DNA of 64,000 nt from Ulota crispa (GCA_963920765.1 OY987245.1:10618727-10682726); one strand, 5' to 3'. Counted from the stretch's first letter, positions 35,128 to 46,417 are shown. Translations and numbers: made by a program. The notes: generated by a model not told the origin, from the sequence alone.

Positions 35128-36062
35128 TCATAATTCCTCCTCCAGTACTTTGATGATGAAGTTGGGTGACGCAACGTCGATTTTAGTGACGTCCACATTA
35201 ATCAAGGTATGGTATTCTAGAGGATAAAACTTCCCGAATTCCTTTTCAAAGTTTTTAAGCCTCCTTGTGCATTTTTCTACAACAAAAAATGCTATCAACA
35301 TTGCATGCCGCGGGGATGTCGCGGTCTCTGGAGGCGTCCTCCTCTTTGCTAAGGTTATCTTTAAATTATGTATCATTCTACAACAATACTTGTCTTTGTT
35401 GGCGTTCGTGCTTAGACCTTTGTTCAATTCTTAGGGCATTTTCTTGGACGGACCATGAGCACATTTTCTTTGAGTTTGGGTGGAGTTAACAAATATAGTA
35501 ATTCCCAAGAAGTTGCAGATTTGTTTGCTTGGGCGCTTACTTTTTTTTATTGTTAGCGTCGTTACCATCACTTTTTGTACAATTGTCTTCAAAGTGTGTA
35601 TAATTGAGGGTCGCCTTGTTTGTCTGCTTCTCAAATGCTTCTGCTACAAATATGGCCAGCTTGATATTCTTCCAAGTACTGTGCAACTCTATGTAGCTGA
35701 AATTGAATTCAATTATATTGAAGAACAAATCATTCTGAGCACTTTTTTTATTGTACTGCATTGTGGGTTGCAAGAAGGGCCCCATGTCTTCTAAGGCAAC
35801 AATGCTGTGATCCAACACGGCTGGTGGATTTTGTTGCCTACAAAAAAATGGACAAACAAAATATCTCAACTTTGGCGGATTCCATTGTAATACCCCAACC
35901 AATGGTCATGTCAATATTGTCCTTACCAATGCAAAACTTTAAGTGGTTAATTTGCTCAAACATCTCTAAATCATAACCATCAAAGTAATCATTTTGTCTC
36001 ACTGCAATGCGGTATAGGAATAGTACGCTTAGTGACATCCTACATGATAAAAATGCAAGCAC
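35128..36062 (-). pseudogene. Unidentified coding remnant
   Basis: Consecutive minus-strand frames (36062-35838, 35902-35537, 35427-35128) look like exons or frameshifted pieces of one protein: longer than chance for this AT-rich DNA, with ordinary amino-acid composition (for example YDLEMFEQINHLKFCIGKDNI). I recognise no domain. Their position inside a transposon nest suggests a captured or transposon gene, but this is only inference. Confidence 0.25.
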
Positions 36063-36515
36063 ATTAGATTAAGGTGATCAACTTAAACTTTTGTTGCATC
36101 CACTTTATTTTATTTTCAGCTTTCAACATATAAAAACACTCTACAAATAATTCAGAAGGTCAAAAAATGAAGGTGATTCCATTCAACCTAAGGTGCAATG
36201 TAGGTTTGAGGTGATCACTTCAAACCTAGAGTGCACTACAAGTTTTTGATGATCACCTTAAACCCACAGTGTAGCATAGGTTTGAGGAGATTGCCTTAAA
36301 CCCACAGTTTAAGGTATGTATAAGGTGATCAATTGATAACCTCAACCTAGAATGCACTATAGGTATAAGATGATCATCTTAAACTTAGAGTGCACTAAAA
36401 GTTTAAGGTGATCACCTTATCCCACAGTGTAACAAAAATTTGAGGTGATCACTTGTAACCCATAGTGTAGCTCAAGTTTAAGGTGATTACGTGAAATCCA
36501 CAGTGCAACACAAGT

Positions 36516-36965
36516 TTAACCCTTGAACAACCAAAAGGTTCTTTGCAACCAGTATAATATGGGGTATTTTTCTTGTATTTGGAATGAATCCACACACTAG
36601 AAGAAAAACAAGGATAAACGACTGCCACAAATCACAATGACTAGGTCACGAGAACTGCTTTGCAACTACACAAACAACTACACAACATTTGCACAACTAC
36701 AATCTAGTTGTGCAGTTGTTTGTGCAGTTGTTTGTGCAGTTGCAAGGCAGTTCTGGTGACTTAGTCATTGTGATTTGTGGCAATCGTTTATCCTTGTTTT
36801 TCTTCTAGTGACACCTCTACTACATTTGAGACCAACAAAAAAGTTGGAGAATAGATCAATGCAGTTCTAGTGAACTACATGATATCCAAATTAAAAAAAA
36901 ATATTGGTAGAAAATGACAATTATACATCAGCATATACTATGCCCTATAGTTGTTTAAGGGTTAA
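36516..36965. mobile_element. TTAA-family element inserted in the tandem array
   Basis: TTAA at 36516-36519 and 36962-36965; ends CCCTTGAACAACC and GTTGTTTAAGGG. The left flank CAAGT+TTAA and right flank TTAA+GGTGATC rejoin to the ordinary array unit (CAAGTTTAAGGTGAT), so TTAA is a true target duplication. It is a sister of 23515-23748. Confidence 0.92.
36595..36810. mobile_element. CACTA-like MITE nested in the TTAA element, TSD ACA
   Basis: It is a 216-bp foldback with ends CACTAGAAGAAAAACAAGG and the exact complement. ACA flanks both sides (36592-36594, 36811-36813). The sister TTAA element at 23515 has the uninterrupted sequence (near 23655-23690), confirming insertion. CACTA ends and a 3-bp duplication fit the CACTA superfamily. 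Confidence 0.9.
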
Positions 36966-37931
36966 GGTGATCATCTCAAACCTAGAATGAACTGCAAGTT
37001 TAGGATGATCAATCTAAACCTAAATCGTAGCTTAGATTTAAGGTGATCACTTCAAACCTAGAGTAGACTCCGGGTTTAGAGTTATCATTTCAAACCTAGA
37101 ATGCACCCCATGTTTTAGGTATTCACCTTAAATTAATAACTTTATTCATCTTACTATTTATAAAGGGCAATTAGTTACAAAGTTCACTTTGAATATCCAC
37201 TTACCTTAAGGTGGATTTTAATTTTAAGCAACATATACTTAGCAAGCATTGAGCAAGGCATATTGCTAATGTCAAAACTAATCACCCTAAGACTAGATCT
37301 ATGATAGCCACTAACCAAGTGGAAGTGTGATTGTATAATTATACCAGAGGGAGTGTTTTGCATGGTAGAGGTTGATTCTTTCACTGCAACTTTGCTAACT
37401 TCCAAGGATGATGAAATGGTTGTGCCCCTTCACTCTACAAAAAAAATCACAAAGCCCCCTAATCAACACAACACAAATTCCACCAGCTCTTAGTTCATTC
37501 AAAGCAAACTAAACTTTTACGAATTACTATATAAGTGTAGTACATAAGCCTAAAGTTTAAAACCAAACCCCTAAACCATGAATGAACCACATAATTGTGC
37601 ATCTTCAAACCCTATACCTACATCTAAAGCTCAAAATTCTAATTCTGCCAAAACAGTCTCGTCAAAGGTGGCGGAACCCTCATATCCCAACCATCCTTGG
37701 TAACTCTGACACACTGTTGCCACACTCAACAACGCATGTACATATCATGTCCAAATGTTCCAATTAGTCACAACACAACAATGTAATCAGCTCTTGCTTG
37801 GTATTATGAGCTTTCTATTGCACCTTTTTGCAAACCAGAATAATCCTTCTAATTGCATTGAAAACCTACATAAACCCTAAAAAGGCAACAACAACTAATT
37901 GGAAAAATACCTCGCAAGAGCTGTTTATGCA

Positions 37932-38066
37932 ATGGAACGTCCATTAGAAGGAGCGTTGTTGAATATAACCTATCGATCCCAAGTCCTGCCACTCAATGGG
38001 ATTGGCAGATTATATTCAACAACATTCAACAACACTCCTCCCAACATCCATTCCATATTACAAAAC
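37932..38066. mobile_element. Small foldback element, GGAACGT ends, copy 1
   Basis: Arms GGAACGTCCATTAGAAGGAG and its imperfect complement enclose TTGTTGAATATAA motifs. A relative lies at 38300-38420. Class unknown. Confidence 0.6.
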
Positions 38067-38299
38067 CTACCAATTCAAAACAACAAAAACTCACCAATTA
38101 ACGCCAACATGCAACCACACTTGCGAGTGCTGATGTGGCAATTCTCATCCCCTTAAAGACTCCAGTACTTTAAAAACATTACGCCGGGAATGGAGAAAGC
38201 CCTTCCACGATGCTGTGTAGCTTTCCACCCATGCCTAGGCATGGTCTATTGAGGATGAAAACACCTTACAGCAACAAAGGCAAGACTGAAACATATTAT

Positions 38300-38420
38300 G
38301 GAATGGACGTTGGGAGGAGCGTTGCAAGATATAATCTGCCAATCCCTAGCAAGCAGCAGGAGCGGCAAATGGGAACGGCACATTATATCCAGCAAGGCTC
38401 TAACCAACGAACGTTCCATA
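38300..38420. mobile_element. Small foldback element, GGAACGT ends, copy 2
   Basis: It runs from GGAATGGACGTTGG to CCAACGAACGTTCC with inverted arms; the inverted match continues outward through TTAT/ATAA. It shares TATAATCTGCCAATCCC with copy 1. Confidence 0.6.
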
Positions 38421-38820
38421 ACATATTTAGGTTTTGCTAGTTATTCTTTGACCAGTGGTCACTGCCTTGTTTCTCCCCCATCATGCTTGCTCCGCTTCTC
38501 CAATCCCTGTCTTGACAAAGCGGGAAGATTATTGTGGACTGTGAAAAAGCTCCCTAAAAATCTCGTAATACCGAGCAAGAGCTGATTACTAAAACGAAAA
38601 GACAGAGCAAGAAGCACTGGGTCCTTTTATGAAAGCCTTCTTTACAGGTGCAGGTAGGTTAGGTAGGTATGTGTAACAGAGCCGCACTAAAAAAAATTCC
38701 GTAATTGCAACATTCAATGACTCACCATCCTCAATACTCTCTAACTAGCTCAGATTGAGCATATGATACACAAGTATTTGTCACATCACCTGTTGTGCTG
38801 CTGCAAAGCAGTATAATAAA

Positions 38821-39518
38821 GGGGAAATTTCTTGGATAGCCCTGAAGTTTACAATATTTTCATAGATACTCCTGCTTTTTCAGAAATGTCACAAGTACTC
38901 TTGAACCAAAATTTGCAGGTGTTTGTTTATTTGTGTATGTCACTTTCCTTCTTCTTTTATGCACACATATAACAAGAAAGAAGTAAGGTATTGGCACCTA
39001 AAAGTAACACTAGTTGTTTAATGACATCTAAAAAAACCTAGAGCTACACACTCCCGCACCCAAACAAGGTACACAGGCACTCCAAACAAGACACGCAAGA
39101 TAACGTAAGGGAACAGAAATTGCACAGGTGGTAGTTTAGGATTGCATGTGACATGATCTTTTTGTTGTCGCTTTTTTGGGGGTCTAGTGTTCACAATAGG
39201 TCAATCTAGGGAGTTACCTCCAACAATTTGTAATTTATTCATACAATCTCAAAACACTCCAAAAACAATTTTGCTTGCATCTATGTCCATTTCCTAACAA
39301 ACGCATGCCATTAGATTCTCAAAAGAACCTCAAAATCACCACATCTGAAGTAATTGTCAATTTTAGATGTACTGTGCGCACAAAGGGAGAAGGAAGTGAC
39401 ATGCACAACAAAACAAAAGCCTAAATTGTTGGGTCCAAGGGTACTTATGAAATATCTGAAAAAGCAAGGGTATCTATGACAATATTGCAAACCTCAGGGG
39501 TAACCATGAAATTTCCCC
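38821..39518. mobile_element. Mutator-like element with stepped inverted ends
   Basis: It starts GGGGAAATTTCTTGG and ends GAAATTTCCCC. As in 18640-19082, each end is a ladder of three roughly 28-bp steps (ATAGCCCT, ATAGATACTCCT, ACAAGTACTCTT and their complements). No matching flanks are seen; a TTAA element starts directly at its right end. Confidence 0.65.
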
Positions 39519-39874
39519 TTAACCCCTAAACATCAGCACGGACAAAAAACGTCCGTTGCCTCCAAAGAAAAACTGTATATCCCACAAAAATACCAATTTT
39601 GATCTGATTTTTTTTCAAAAGTGATCATAAAAGCGTAGTGCATCATGGAAGGCAAAAAAAATCTTCTTGAGATACATTCATTTTATTTTGTAGCCCAAAT
39701 TGTGATACATGGTGTTAGCTCCCGAGTTGCCCTTCTTGCAATTTTCATGAGGGCACCATACATTGTTGACTTTTCCAACTTTTTGAAACAATACTACTAG
39801 TGCCCATGTGCAAAACACTGTAGAATGCTATAGGCAGGGCAAGCCACGGTGATTCATCCGTCTTTAAGGGTTAA
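39519..39874. mobile_element. TTAA-family element, sister of 2941-3364
   Basis: TTAA at 39519-39522 and 39871-39874; ends CCCCTAAACATCAGC and GTCTTTAAGGG. It is 356 bp long, homologous in the same orientation to copy 1 but without its 71-bp duplication. Confidence 0.78.
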
Positions 39875-40204
39875 ATCGTCTCTTTGATTCTACTGCTGCA
39901 ACGAGCTCTATAACCGTTCCGCACAAAGAGCATTACCCTATGTCGATTTCTTCAAGGAAGTACTAATAGCCTACGGCACTCCAGCTCAAAATCTCATTGA
40001 TTTCAATAAGAGAAAAAACACCATCAAAGCCTCCAAAATTCGACTCAATTGGCATGTTTGAATTGCACTGCACAGCAAGAAAGGAAATACCCTTTCTATG
40101 CCGTTATTGATACAAAGATCGAGGTGTGCCTTGGACAACAAGTGTCCAAGCATGAACAAGGTAACTCCGTAACAGCTCTTCTACAATATGAACACATATG
40201 ATTA

Positions 40205-40310
40205 CTACACTGCGGACACCTTGACCCCCAGACAGCTACGAGAATCGAACACCCACAAGGCCAAAACCCAGGCCTTTATGCCATCACCTGTTTGCACGCG
40301 TCCGACGGGA
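40205..40310 (-). repeat. Candidate tRNA-derived SINE, copy 2
   Basis: On the minus strand an A-box-like TGGCATAAAGG is followed by a B-box-like GTGTTCGATTC, with the spacing of a tRNA-derived pol III promoter. It is similar to copy 1 at 34390-34475. It sits just past the 3' end of HEMA. Ends are not defined. Confidence 0.45.
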
Positions 40311-40446
40311 TTAAACGGATGAGCACGGATGAGCACCGTCGCTTCTCTTCTTAGCCAGCAATTGGAAATTGAAAATTGTAGTTTTGCTATGTTGATTTCT
40401 TTCGGTGTCAGTCTCCCTAGTGTACAAAACTGTAGAGTGCATCTGT

Positions 40447-43400
40447 TCACTTCTTCAACTTGGCTTTTGTCTCCACAACCAGCACCTCAGAACCCAAGTC
40501 AAACATCCGCTCCAACGCTTGCATGTTCTCGATGGTCTCACCCACGGTCTTAGAGTCCGTTCCGTCCGACCTCAGGTGCTGCATGGGTCCATGCAGCAAC
40601 TTGTTCACGATGCCTCTACTTAAATCCTCAAGAGCACGTTTCTGTTTCGTTGTCAAGTCCTCGGGCATTTTGCTCAAACACTTCTCCAGCTCCGATTGCC
40701 GCACACGCTCCGCGTACGACCGCAGTTTCTTGATGGTGGGCACGGTCTCTAACGAATCCCGCCAGGCTTCGAAGTTTTTGATTTCGTCGTCGATGATGAC
40801 TTGTGCGTCAGCAGCCTTTCGTCGCCGGTCTTCCTTGTTCGCTGCTACCACCTCTTTCAAATCGTCCACGTTGTACACACGCGTGCTTGGCAAATCTGAC
40901 AGGCACGCTGCCACATTCCTCGGTACTGCAATGTCTATGAAGTGCCTCACTCCTCCGCTTGTCTGTCATCCATTCCAGGTAAAGAGTCAGACTCCAAAAT
41001 CACAAACATCTGCACAAACCCTATAAGAAAAACGCAATATTCGTTAGTTTAAGAAAAATCCTGATTTTTGGACTTTTAAAGTTTTAAGAGATTTTAGGTG
41101 ATTTAGAATGAATAGTATGATGGTTTTTTTCAAGACCTTACATCAATGATAAAATATCTTGAAGGGGTTATCAAAAAACTCACTTCAAATCACCGAAATA
41201 TTCTCACAAATGCAAATTCTAATATCTTCAAAATCCGTTTTGGGAGAGTTTTTTCCAGTTTAAAAGAAATATCGTGTTTAATATTACTGTTTGAAGAAAA
41301 GTAGGCATGGCTCCACATAGTCCAACTTCTATTGACAAGAGCCTCACCTGAGAGGCAGGGGAGAGGTTCTCCACATTCTCCTTCATGAACAAAGGAATCT
41401 CGGAGGATGTACTGGTAAACACGAGATCTGCTTCGCCGACGCACCGCAGCATTTCGGACAAAGGCTCATAAACCAGCTTGGCATCCATGAACTCATTCTG
41501 CAGATCCAAGACTCGGGGTTCCGACCTGTTCACAATTATCATGCGCGTGCACCCTTTGGAAATCAAGTGCTTCACCAGCAGCTTGGACATTTTTCCAGCG
41601 CCCACGATCAACACGTTCACGCGGGACACACCTCCAACTGGGAGCTTCATGACGGCCAACTCCACTGCGGCCGAGCTCACCGAGACGGCTCCGGCGGAGA
41701 TGTTGGTCTCTGTTCTTACTCGCTTCCCTGCCGTAATGGCTTGCTTGTACAGACCCGTGAGGTTGCGTCCAAATCCGGACACTTCTTGCCCCACCTTCAG
41801 CACTTGCTTCACCTGCACATCGTGAACGCACAGCCCTGTAAATTGCTGCTAAAACCTGGATAGTAAATTACTCCTATGCCAGCTATTGAGTAGGGCACAT
41901 GACAAGCTTCATTTTCTTCAATTTTTTCTCATGTATTGTTCAGCACATATTATGTTTCTCACTGCTTCTGTTGATATAAAACTCCTCCCTTATCTCTCTA
42001 CTTTTCACAGTACACACTAGAAGAGCGATCAAAAAGCATGGTTCAATTATCAGATTATCCTTTCCATGAAATCCTGGATAAAGAGGCACTTCGAGAACAC
42101 GGGAAAGGAATTACGTGAATCCTTCTCTTTCTCAATCGCAAAAATGCGTCATGTAGTAGTGAAAGTTGCACTTGAAGGCTATGAGTAATTGGATCAACTT
42201 TTTTTAAACCGGGAAATTTTGGTCTCTTAGGGTCGAACTAACAAGGCAAGGGAAGTCAAGTCATGCGATTCAACTTGCTATGATAATAACACAAGTGATT
42301 ATCAACTCATTGCTGTTATTAGGATAATACAGATTCCATGGCAGAGTGCTGCTTAGAAAGTCCCACCTGCGCAAGAATCTGGCCTTCACCAAGAACCAAG
42401 GAGTCCAATCCTGAAGCCACTCTGAACAAATGCTGTGTCGCATCTTGATCACGCAAGATAAATAGATGCTCCATCAAGTCCTCCACTGATATACCACTCG
42501 TCTGCAACCCGCAAATCCAAAATTCAGCAATCAGAGTCAAAACATAAAAATAACATCAGAAAAAATCGCATTAAGCATATATAAGTAGAGACGATGTCAG
42601 AGCTTCCAGTAACATAAAACTGGGAGAAAGTCCAAAATTTTGCAAAGTAAACAAAGAGAAAATAGTCACCTTCGACATCCATTCAGTGACTTCTTTGACA
42701 CCTCTGTTCCACGACACAGCCACCACGTAAATCTCGAACCGATTACACGTACTAAGAACACCAGCTTCCTCAATGTGATTCTGACCGGTGAGCTCATCAA
42801 TAGCGCGAGGCCACTCTGCTTCAGGTACAGCCAGTTTCTCTCGCATCTCCACAGGTGTAGTGTGGATACTTAATCCCAGTACCATGATGCTGCTCTTCAC
42901 TTTAGTGTAACCTGCTCACAAATCCTCTCAACTGGTCAAAAACACACTCGTCATCATTATCTACCCTAGCCTTATACTTCACTAAAAAGCTCCAAACTTA
43001 AATTTTCAAATTCACTGTGATCACATATGCAATCTCATCCACAAGCTATACCACGTCAGTTCCAGCGCCTTCAACACTATTTCTAACAAAATCCTGAAAT
43101 GCTTCCAACTAAAGACTTCCAAACCGCCATCCATGAAGCCGAGCACCACAATGGAGGTAACCTTTGACTAGTTAGTGTTCACCAGGGTAAGCGAACGGCA
43201 ATACTAGAAGCCTATTAACTCCAATTGGCATCAAGTACGGAAGTGATTCATTTATCTACCAGGCTAAAACTATATCAAGCCAAGCACGCAGCTCTACTTT
43301 ATCATTGTCAGGATTCCACTCAACAACATCACTAAAATATCTCAAGCGTGCCAAAAATTCTATCAGCCAAAACTTCCAACTGATTAAGAATCATAAACTT

Positions 43401-44223
43401 CGACAATGAGAGGACAAGCAGGCAATGGCAAATGGCCACTACTTAAAAATGTCGTCTCTTTAGTGAAAGACTGATGCTACAATGACATATCAAGCCAAGC
43501 AGGCAGCTCTTCTGAATCAGTGTCACAATTCCACTCAACAAGAACACTAAAAATTTCAAAAATGCCACAAATTCTATCAGCCAAAAATTTCCTCCAACTG
43601 ATTAAGAATCATAAACTTCGACAATGAGAGAGCATGCAGGCACTGGCAAATGGCCACTACTCTAAACTGTCATCTCTTTAGTGAAAAACTGATGCTACAA
43701 TGACATATCAAGCCAAGCAGGCAGCTCTTCTCATTACTGTCAGGATTCCACTCAACAATAACACTAAAAATCTCAAGAGTACCAAAAATTCTATCAATCA
43801 AAAACTTCCTCCAATCAAAATTTTCAACAATGAGAGGGCAAGCAGGCACTGGCAAATAGCCACTACTCAAGCCTGTCATCTCTTCAGTTGAAAATTGCTG
43901 CTACAAAGGAAGAAAGAGAACTCACGATTGGCGCGAGCATTCTGGAAGTCCTGGAACGCGGAGAAACTGGCCGCCTTGATGCGATGACTCGGAGGCATAA
44001 TTGGCATCGACGACGACGACGCTTCAGGACCGGACATGTCCGCGCGGGGGTGCGTCCTCGTGGCCGGGTGCACAACCCGCACAGACGTCGACGCACCTAA
44101 TCCTCTTGTCGATCCCCATACGCTCGACCTACCAATCCTCACCGACGGCGAGGCAGTCGACGACACTTTCACTCCGCCGTCCACGAATGCAGCTGCCCGC
44201 ATCGTCGTGGTCGCCATGGCCAC
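40447..44223 (-). CDS. HEMA: Glutamyl-tRNA reductase, plastid precursor
   Basis: GluTR reduces glutamyl-tRNA(Glu) to glutamate-1-semialdehyde with NADPH, the committed, regulated step of chlorophyll and haem synthesis in plastids. Five exons (44223-43926, 42911-42670, 42501-42367, 41812-41348, 40962-40447) join in frame to 551 residues, normal for plants. Residues 1 to about 95 are a Ser/Thr/Arg-rich transit peptide. The catalytic domain has [13 protein letters not shown] (111-123) and the nucleophile Cys155 in [21 protein letters not shown] lies at the exon 3 end. The NADPH site is GAGKM (296-300). The C-terminal dimerisation domain includes [10 protein letters not shown] and HGPMQHLR. All key residues are present. 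Intron 1 (1 kb) has a tandem repeat, intron 4 a MITE. The divergent region upstream is GC-rich. Confidence 0.97.
41031..41278. mobile_element. 4-bp-TSD MITE in HEMA intron 4
   Basis: Ends AACGCAATATTCGTTAG and AAAGAAATATCGTGTT are inverted, and the interior resembles 25525-25793. The flanking tetranucleotides differ, so it is old. It lies wholly within the intron between HEMA exons 4 and 5. Confidence 0.65.
43273..43880. repeat. Three roughly 216-bp tandem repeats in HEMA intron 1
   Basis: Units start at 43273, 43488 and 43706 with TATCAAGCCAAGCA and share CATCTCTTTAGTGAAA, TTCCACTCAACAA and GACAATGAGAG blocks. Units two and three are most alike. The array ends about 40 bp from exon 1. Confidence 0.85.
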
Positions 44224-44742
44224 AAGAACGGCACTCCCTCCTCTGGCTCAATTCCAAGAACCAGGGGTTTTAAAATGGGACTATGAATGGCGCAGGTACG
44301 AGGCGATGGTTTTCGGGATGAGTTTGCAGCATTGAAGAGACTGTGGTGCAATGCAAGGGGAGATTTGCAGAGACTTGCAGCCACAAGGGCGCCACGAGTG
44401 AGCGGCGACAAGCAAAGGAAGTTTGGGACGAGGCTTGAAGGAGGCTGCCGAGAGAGAGGGAAGATTGCGCTCCTGCATTGGTGGCACATCCGAGGGCATC
44501 CGGGCGGGATGAGAGACTGGGGATTGGCTAAAGCGCGGATTGCTCCCTTCGATCAGGATTGCGGTGCGGGAGGCAGCCGTCCGATGCTCTGCCGCTGGTC
44601 ATCCTCTGCCGCTGGCCATGCTCTGCCGCCGCTGGCCGCAGGCGACGCTGGGGCCGTCAATCGCGACTGTGGCTGTGGCTGATCCGCATGGTGGGTCCGG
44701 CACTCCGGCCGGGCTCGCTCCAGGTTTCGATCTTTCTGTTTC
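44224..44742. other. HEMA upstream region, GC-rich
   Basis: This is the likely HEMA promoter and leader (minus direction). A TTTTAAAA stretch at about 44267 is a weak TATA candidate. Several overlapping frames (for example 44287-44682 plus) are open only because of high GC; I recognise no protein. Confidence 0.4.
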
Positions 44743-44745
44743 TTA

Positions 44746-45116
44746 GGGCATCTCCTGCAGCAAGCTTTCCAGCCCTGGAAAAATGAGGTTCACGGGGTGC
44801 ATGACGCAAACCTTCATGGCAAGGTTTGAAGTTCTCCTGTAGCTCTCAAATCTATTGTACCTATACCTACGTTGTAGCTAATCGCACGGGTACACCTGGA
44901 TATGGAATGGGGTCTTGTGTGAACAGTGCGTCAATAGTGTTTGGGAGGGACCTTGAAGGGCGCTTGGAGAAAGCTTGAATTTGACGAGAACGAGGTTGAA
45001 TTTGAACGCCCAGCAACTTGCACAGGGATGCATCGAGTGCTATGGGAGATTTGAAACGCGAAAGCCGTTACGGCTAGGGAGCATGGGGCTGTTTTGACTT
45101 GTTGCTAGAGATGCTC
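44746..45116. mobile_element. PIF/Harbinger-like MITE, TSD TTA
   Basis: Ends GGGCATCTCCTGCAGC and GCTAGAGATGCTC; TTA at 44743-44745 and 45117-45119. It has about 370 bp homologous to the next element at 45174-45535. Confidence 0.8.
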
Positions 45117-45173
45117 TTACCCGACTCGCTGTTTCTGAGATTTTCCTCCTCAATTTTTTTGAAACAATGCTAA

Positions 45174-45535
45174 GGGCATCTCCTGCAGCACGCTTTCCAA
45201 GCTTTGGAAAAATGAGGTTTCACAAGGAGAATGAAGCAAACCTTCACGGCGAGGCTTGAAGTTCTCCTACAGCCTTGAAACCTTCCAAACCTCCACCTGC
45301 ATTACAACAAATTGCACAGGTACACATGGCTATGGAGTGGAGTCGTGCGTGAACACTGCTTGGCAGGGCTCGTGAAGGAGGCTTGGAGAAAGCTTGAATT
45401 TGACGAGAACAAGGCTCAATCTGAAGGCCTTGTGACCTGCACATGGACACATCAAGTGTTGTTGGGGATTTGAAATGCAAAAGCCGTTATGGCTAGGGAG
45501 CTCATGGATGTTTCGACGTGCTACAGGAGTTGCTC
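45174..45535. mobile_element. PIF/Harbinger-like MITE, TSD TAA
   Basis: Ends GGGCATCTCCTGCAGC and GCTACAGGAGTTGCTC; TAA at 45171-45173 and 45536-45538. It has the same orientation as the copy 57 bp to the left, but each has its own target duplication, so they are separate insertions rather than a tandem duplication. Confidence 0.8.
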
Positions 45536-45639
45536 TAAGGTAGCATGCTCATAAACCGTCTATCTAAAGCCTAAAACTGGATTTTGGGGAGGCAAAACTT
45601 CTTGAACTATTTTTTAGTAAATTTTCCTTGAAAGACAAG

Positions 45640-46280
45640 AAGAATTGACATCTAATCCATGTTATTTTGTAATTTTTGAGCTTTGTGGAATTAGTTATGA
45701 AATTTTGTATTGGAAAGGTCATAGGTATGTAAAATTGCCCACCTCCTCAAATGTGCACTCCTTGTACATTTTGAAACCTATGAAAAAAAGCATGCACAAC
45801 AAGGGTACATTTGAGAAGGTGGGCAGTTTTAATGCATGGACGGTTAATGAGCAAACTACCTTTGTAATAAGGTGGGAGCAGCATTTTTTTCTTGGCAAAA
45901 ATTTGCCAGTTGCGATTGATTTTTGAGAATGAGTTTTTGTCCCTCCAGATATTTTCTAATGGAGCAGCAACGGCATAGCACTCATTTACCAAGAAAAAAA
46001 ACATTGGGTGGGAGCACCCATTGCCAACAACGCCCCATTTCCAACTAGTAGGGTGTGCTATTTCCACCATGAGCAAGGATAGGTGCTTTGGATTGCATTT
46101 TTCTATTTTAAGGTGTGGGCTATTTAAGTCATGCCACATGTTCCAAAGTGAGGTAGGAAGTAATGAGCTCAAAGTAGTTTGGCTAGTATCAGAATTGCAT
46201 ACATCTAAAACATTGGCAATGGGTGTGGAACACTTTTTGACTCCCAAAATGCACAATAATTTTAGTTTTGCAAAATAAAA
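45640..46280 (-). other. Possible coding remnant of a retroelement
   Basis: A 169-codon minus-strand frame (46256-45747) has Trp/Cys-rich composition (SLWNMWHDL, SWKWGV, NIWRDK) that faintly recalls the C-terminal region of plant LINE reverse transcriptases. No catalytic motif is present, so I leave it unassigned. Confidence 0.2.
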
Positions 46281-46417
46281 TTATAAAAAAATTGCAATCC
46301 CAATATTTCTTATCTTCCTACACGGGAAAAATATTTTTTGCTCAGACTCTTTGTAGTTTTCTGCACAATCGCTTAAGTTACTGGATATGGGTGCTTCCAC
46401 CTTTCAAGTGACTTTTA

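Larger units (their letters stand above)
36070..37130. repeat. About 42-45-bp tandem array with GGTGATCACC palindromes
   Basis: Around a dozen degenerate units carry TTTAAGGTGATCACCTTAAAC followed by a CACAGTGTAGCACAAG or CTAGAGTGCACTACAAG spacer. The array is split by the TTAA element at 36516-36965. The unit core is also present once in the MITE at 11183-11437 and three times at 33530-33660. Confidence 0.8.
33460..37140. other. Composite transposon nest
   Basis: Both outer parts carry the GGTTTAAGGTGATCACC motif of the 4-bp-TSD MITE family (33530-33660 and 36070-37130), and the left edge has TTAATTAGGGAAAAAAAC. Between them are minus-strand ORF remnants (33672-36062) and insertions of a CACTA-like sequence, a PIF MITE and a tRNA-like SINE. 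One reading is a large, decayed long member of that MITE family. No transposase is recognised. Confidence 0.4.

Noticed and set aside
36070..37130. CRISPR-like array
   Set aside because: Units are degenerate, palindromic and without unique spacers of constant size, in a plant nuclear context.
44287..44682. 131-codon GC-rich frame upstream of HEMA
   Set aside because: Several overlapping frames are open here only because of GC content; no domain, signal or conserved motif.
45747..46256. Minus-strand frame as a LINE reverse transcriptase end
   Set aside because: The likeness is only in Trp/Cys spacing; no RT catalytic motif or zinc-binding pattern is complete, so it was kept only as an unassigned remnant.
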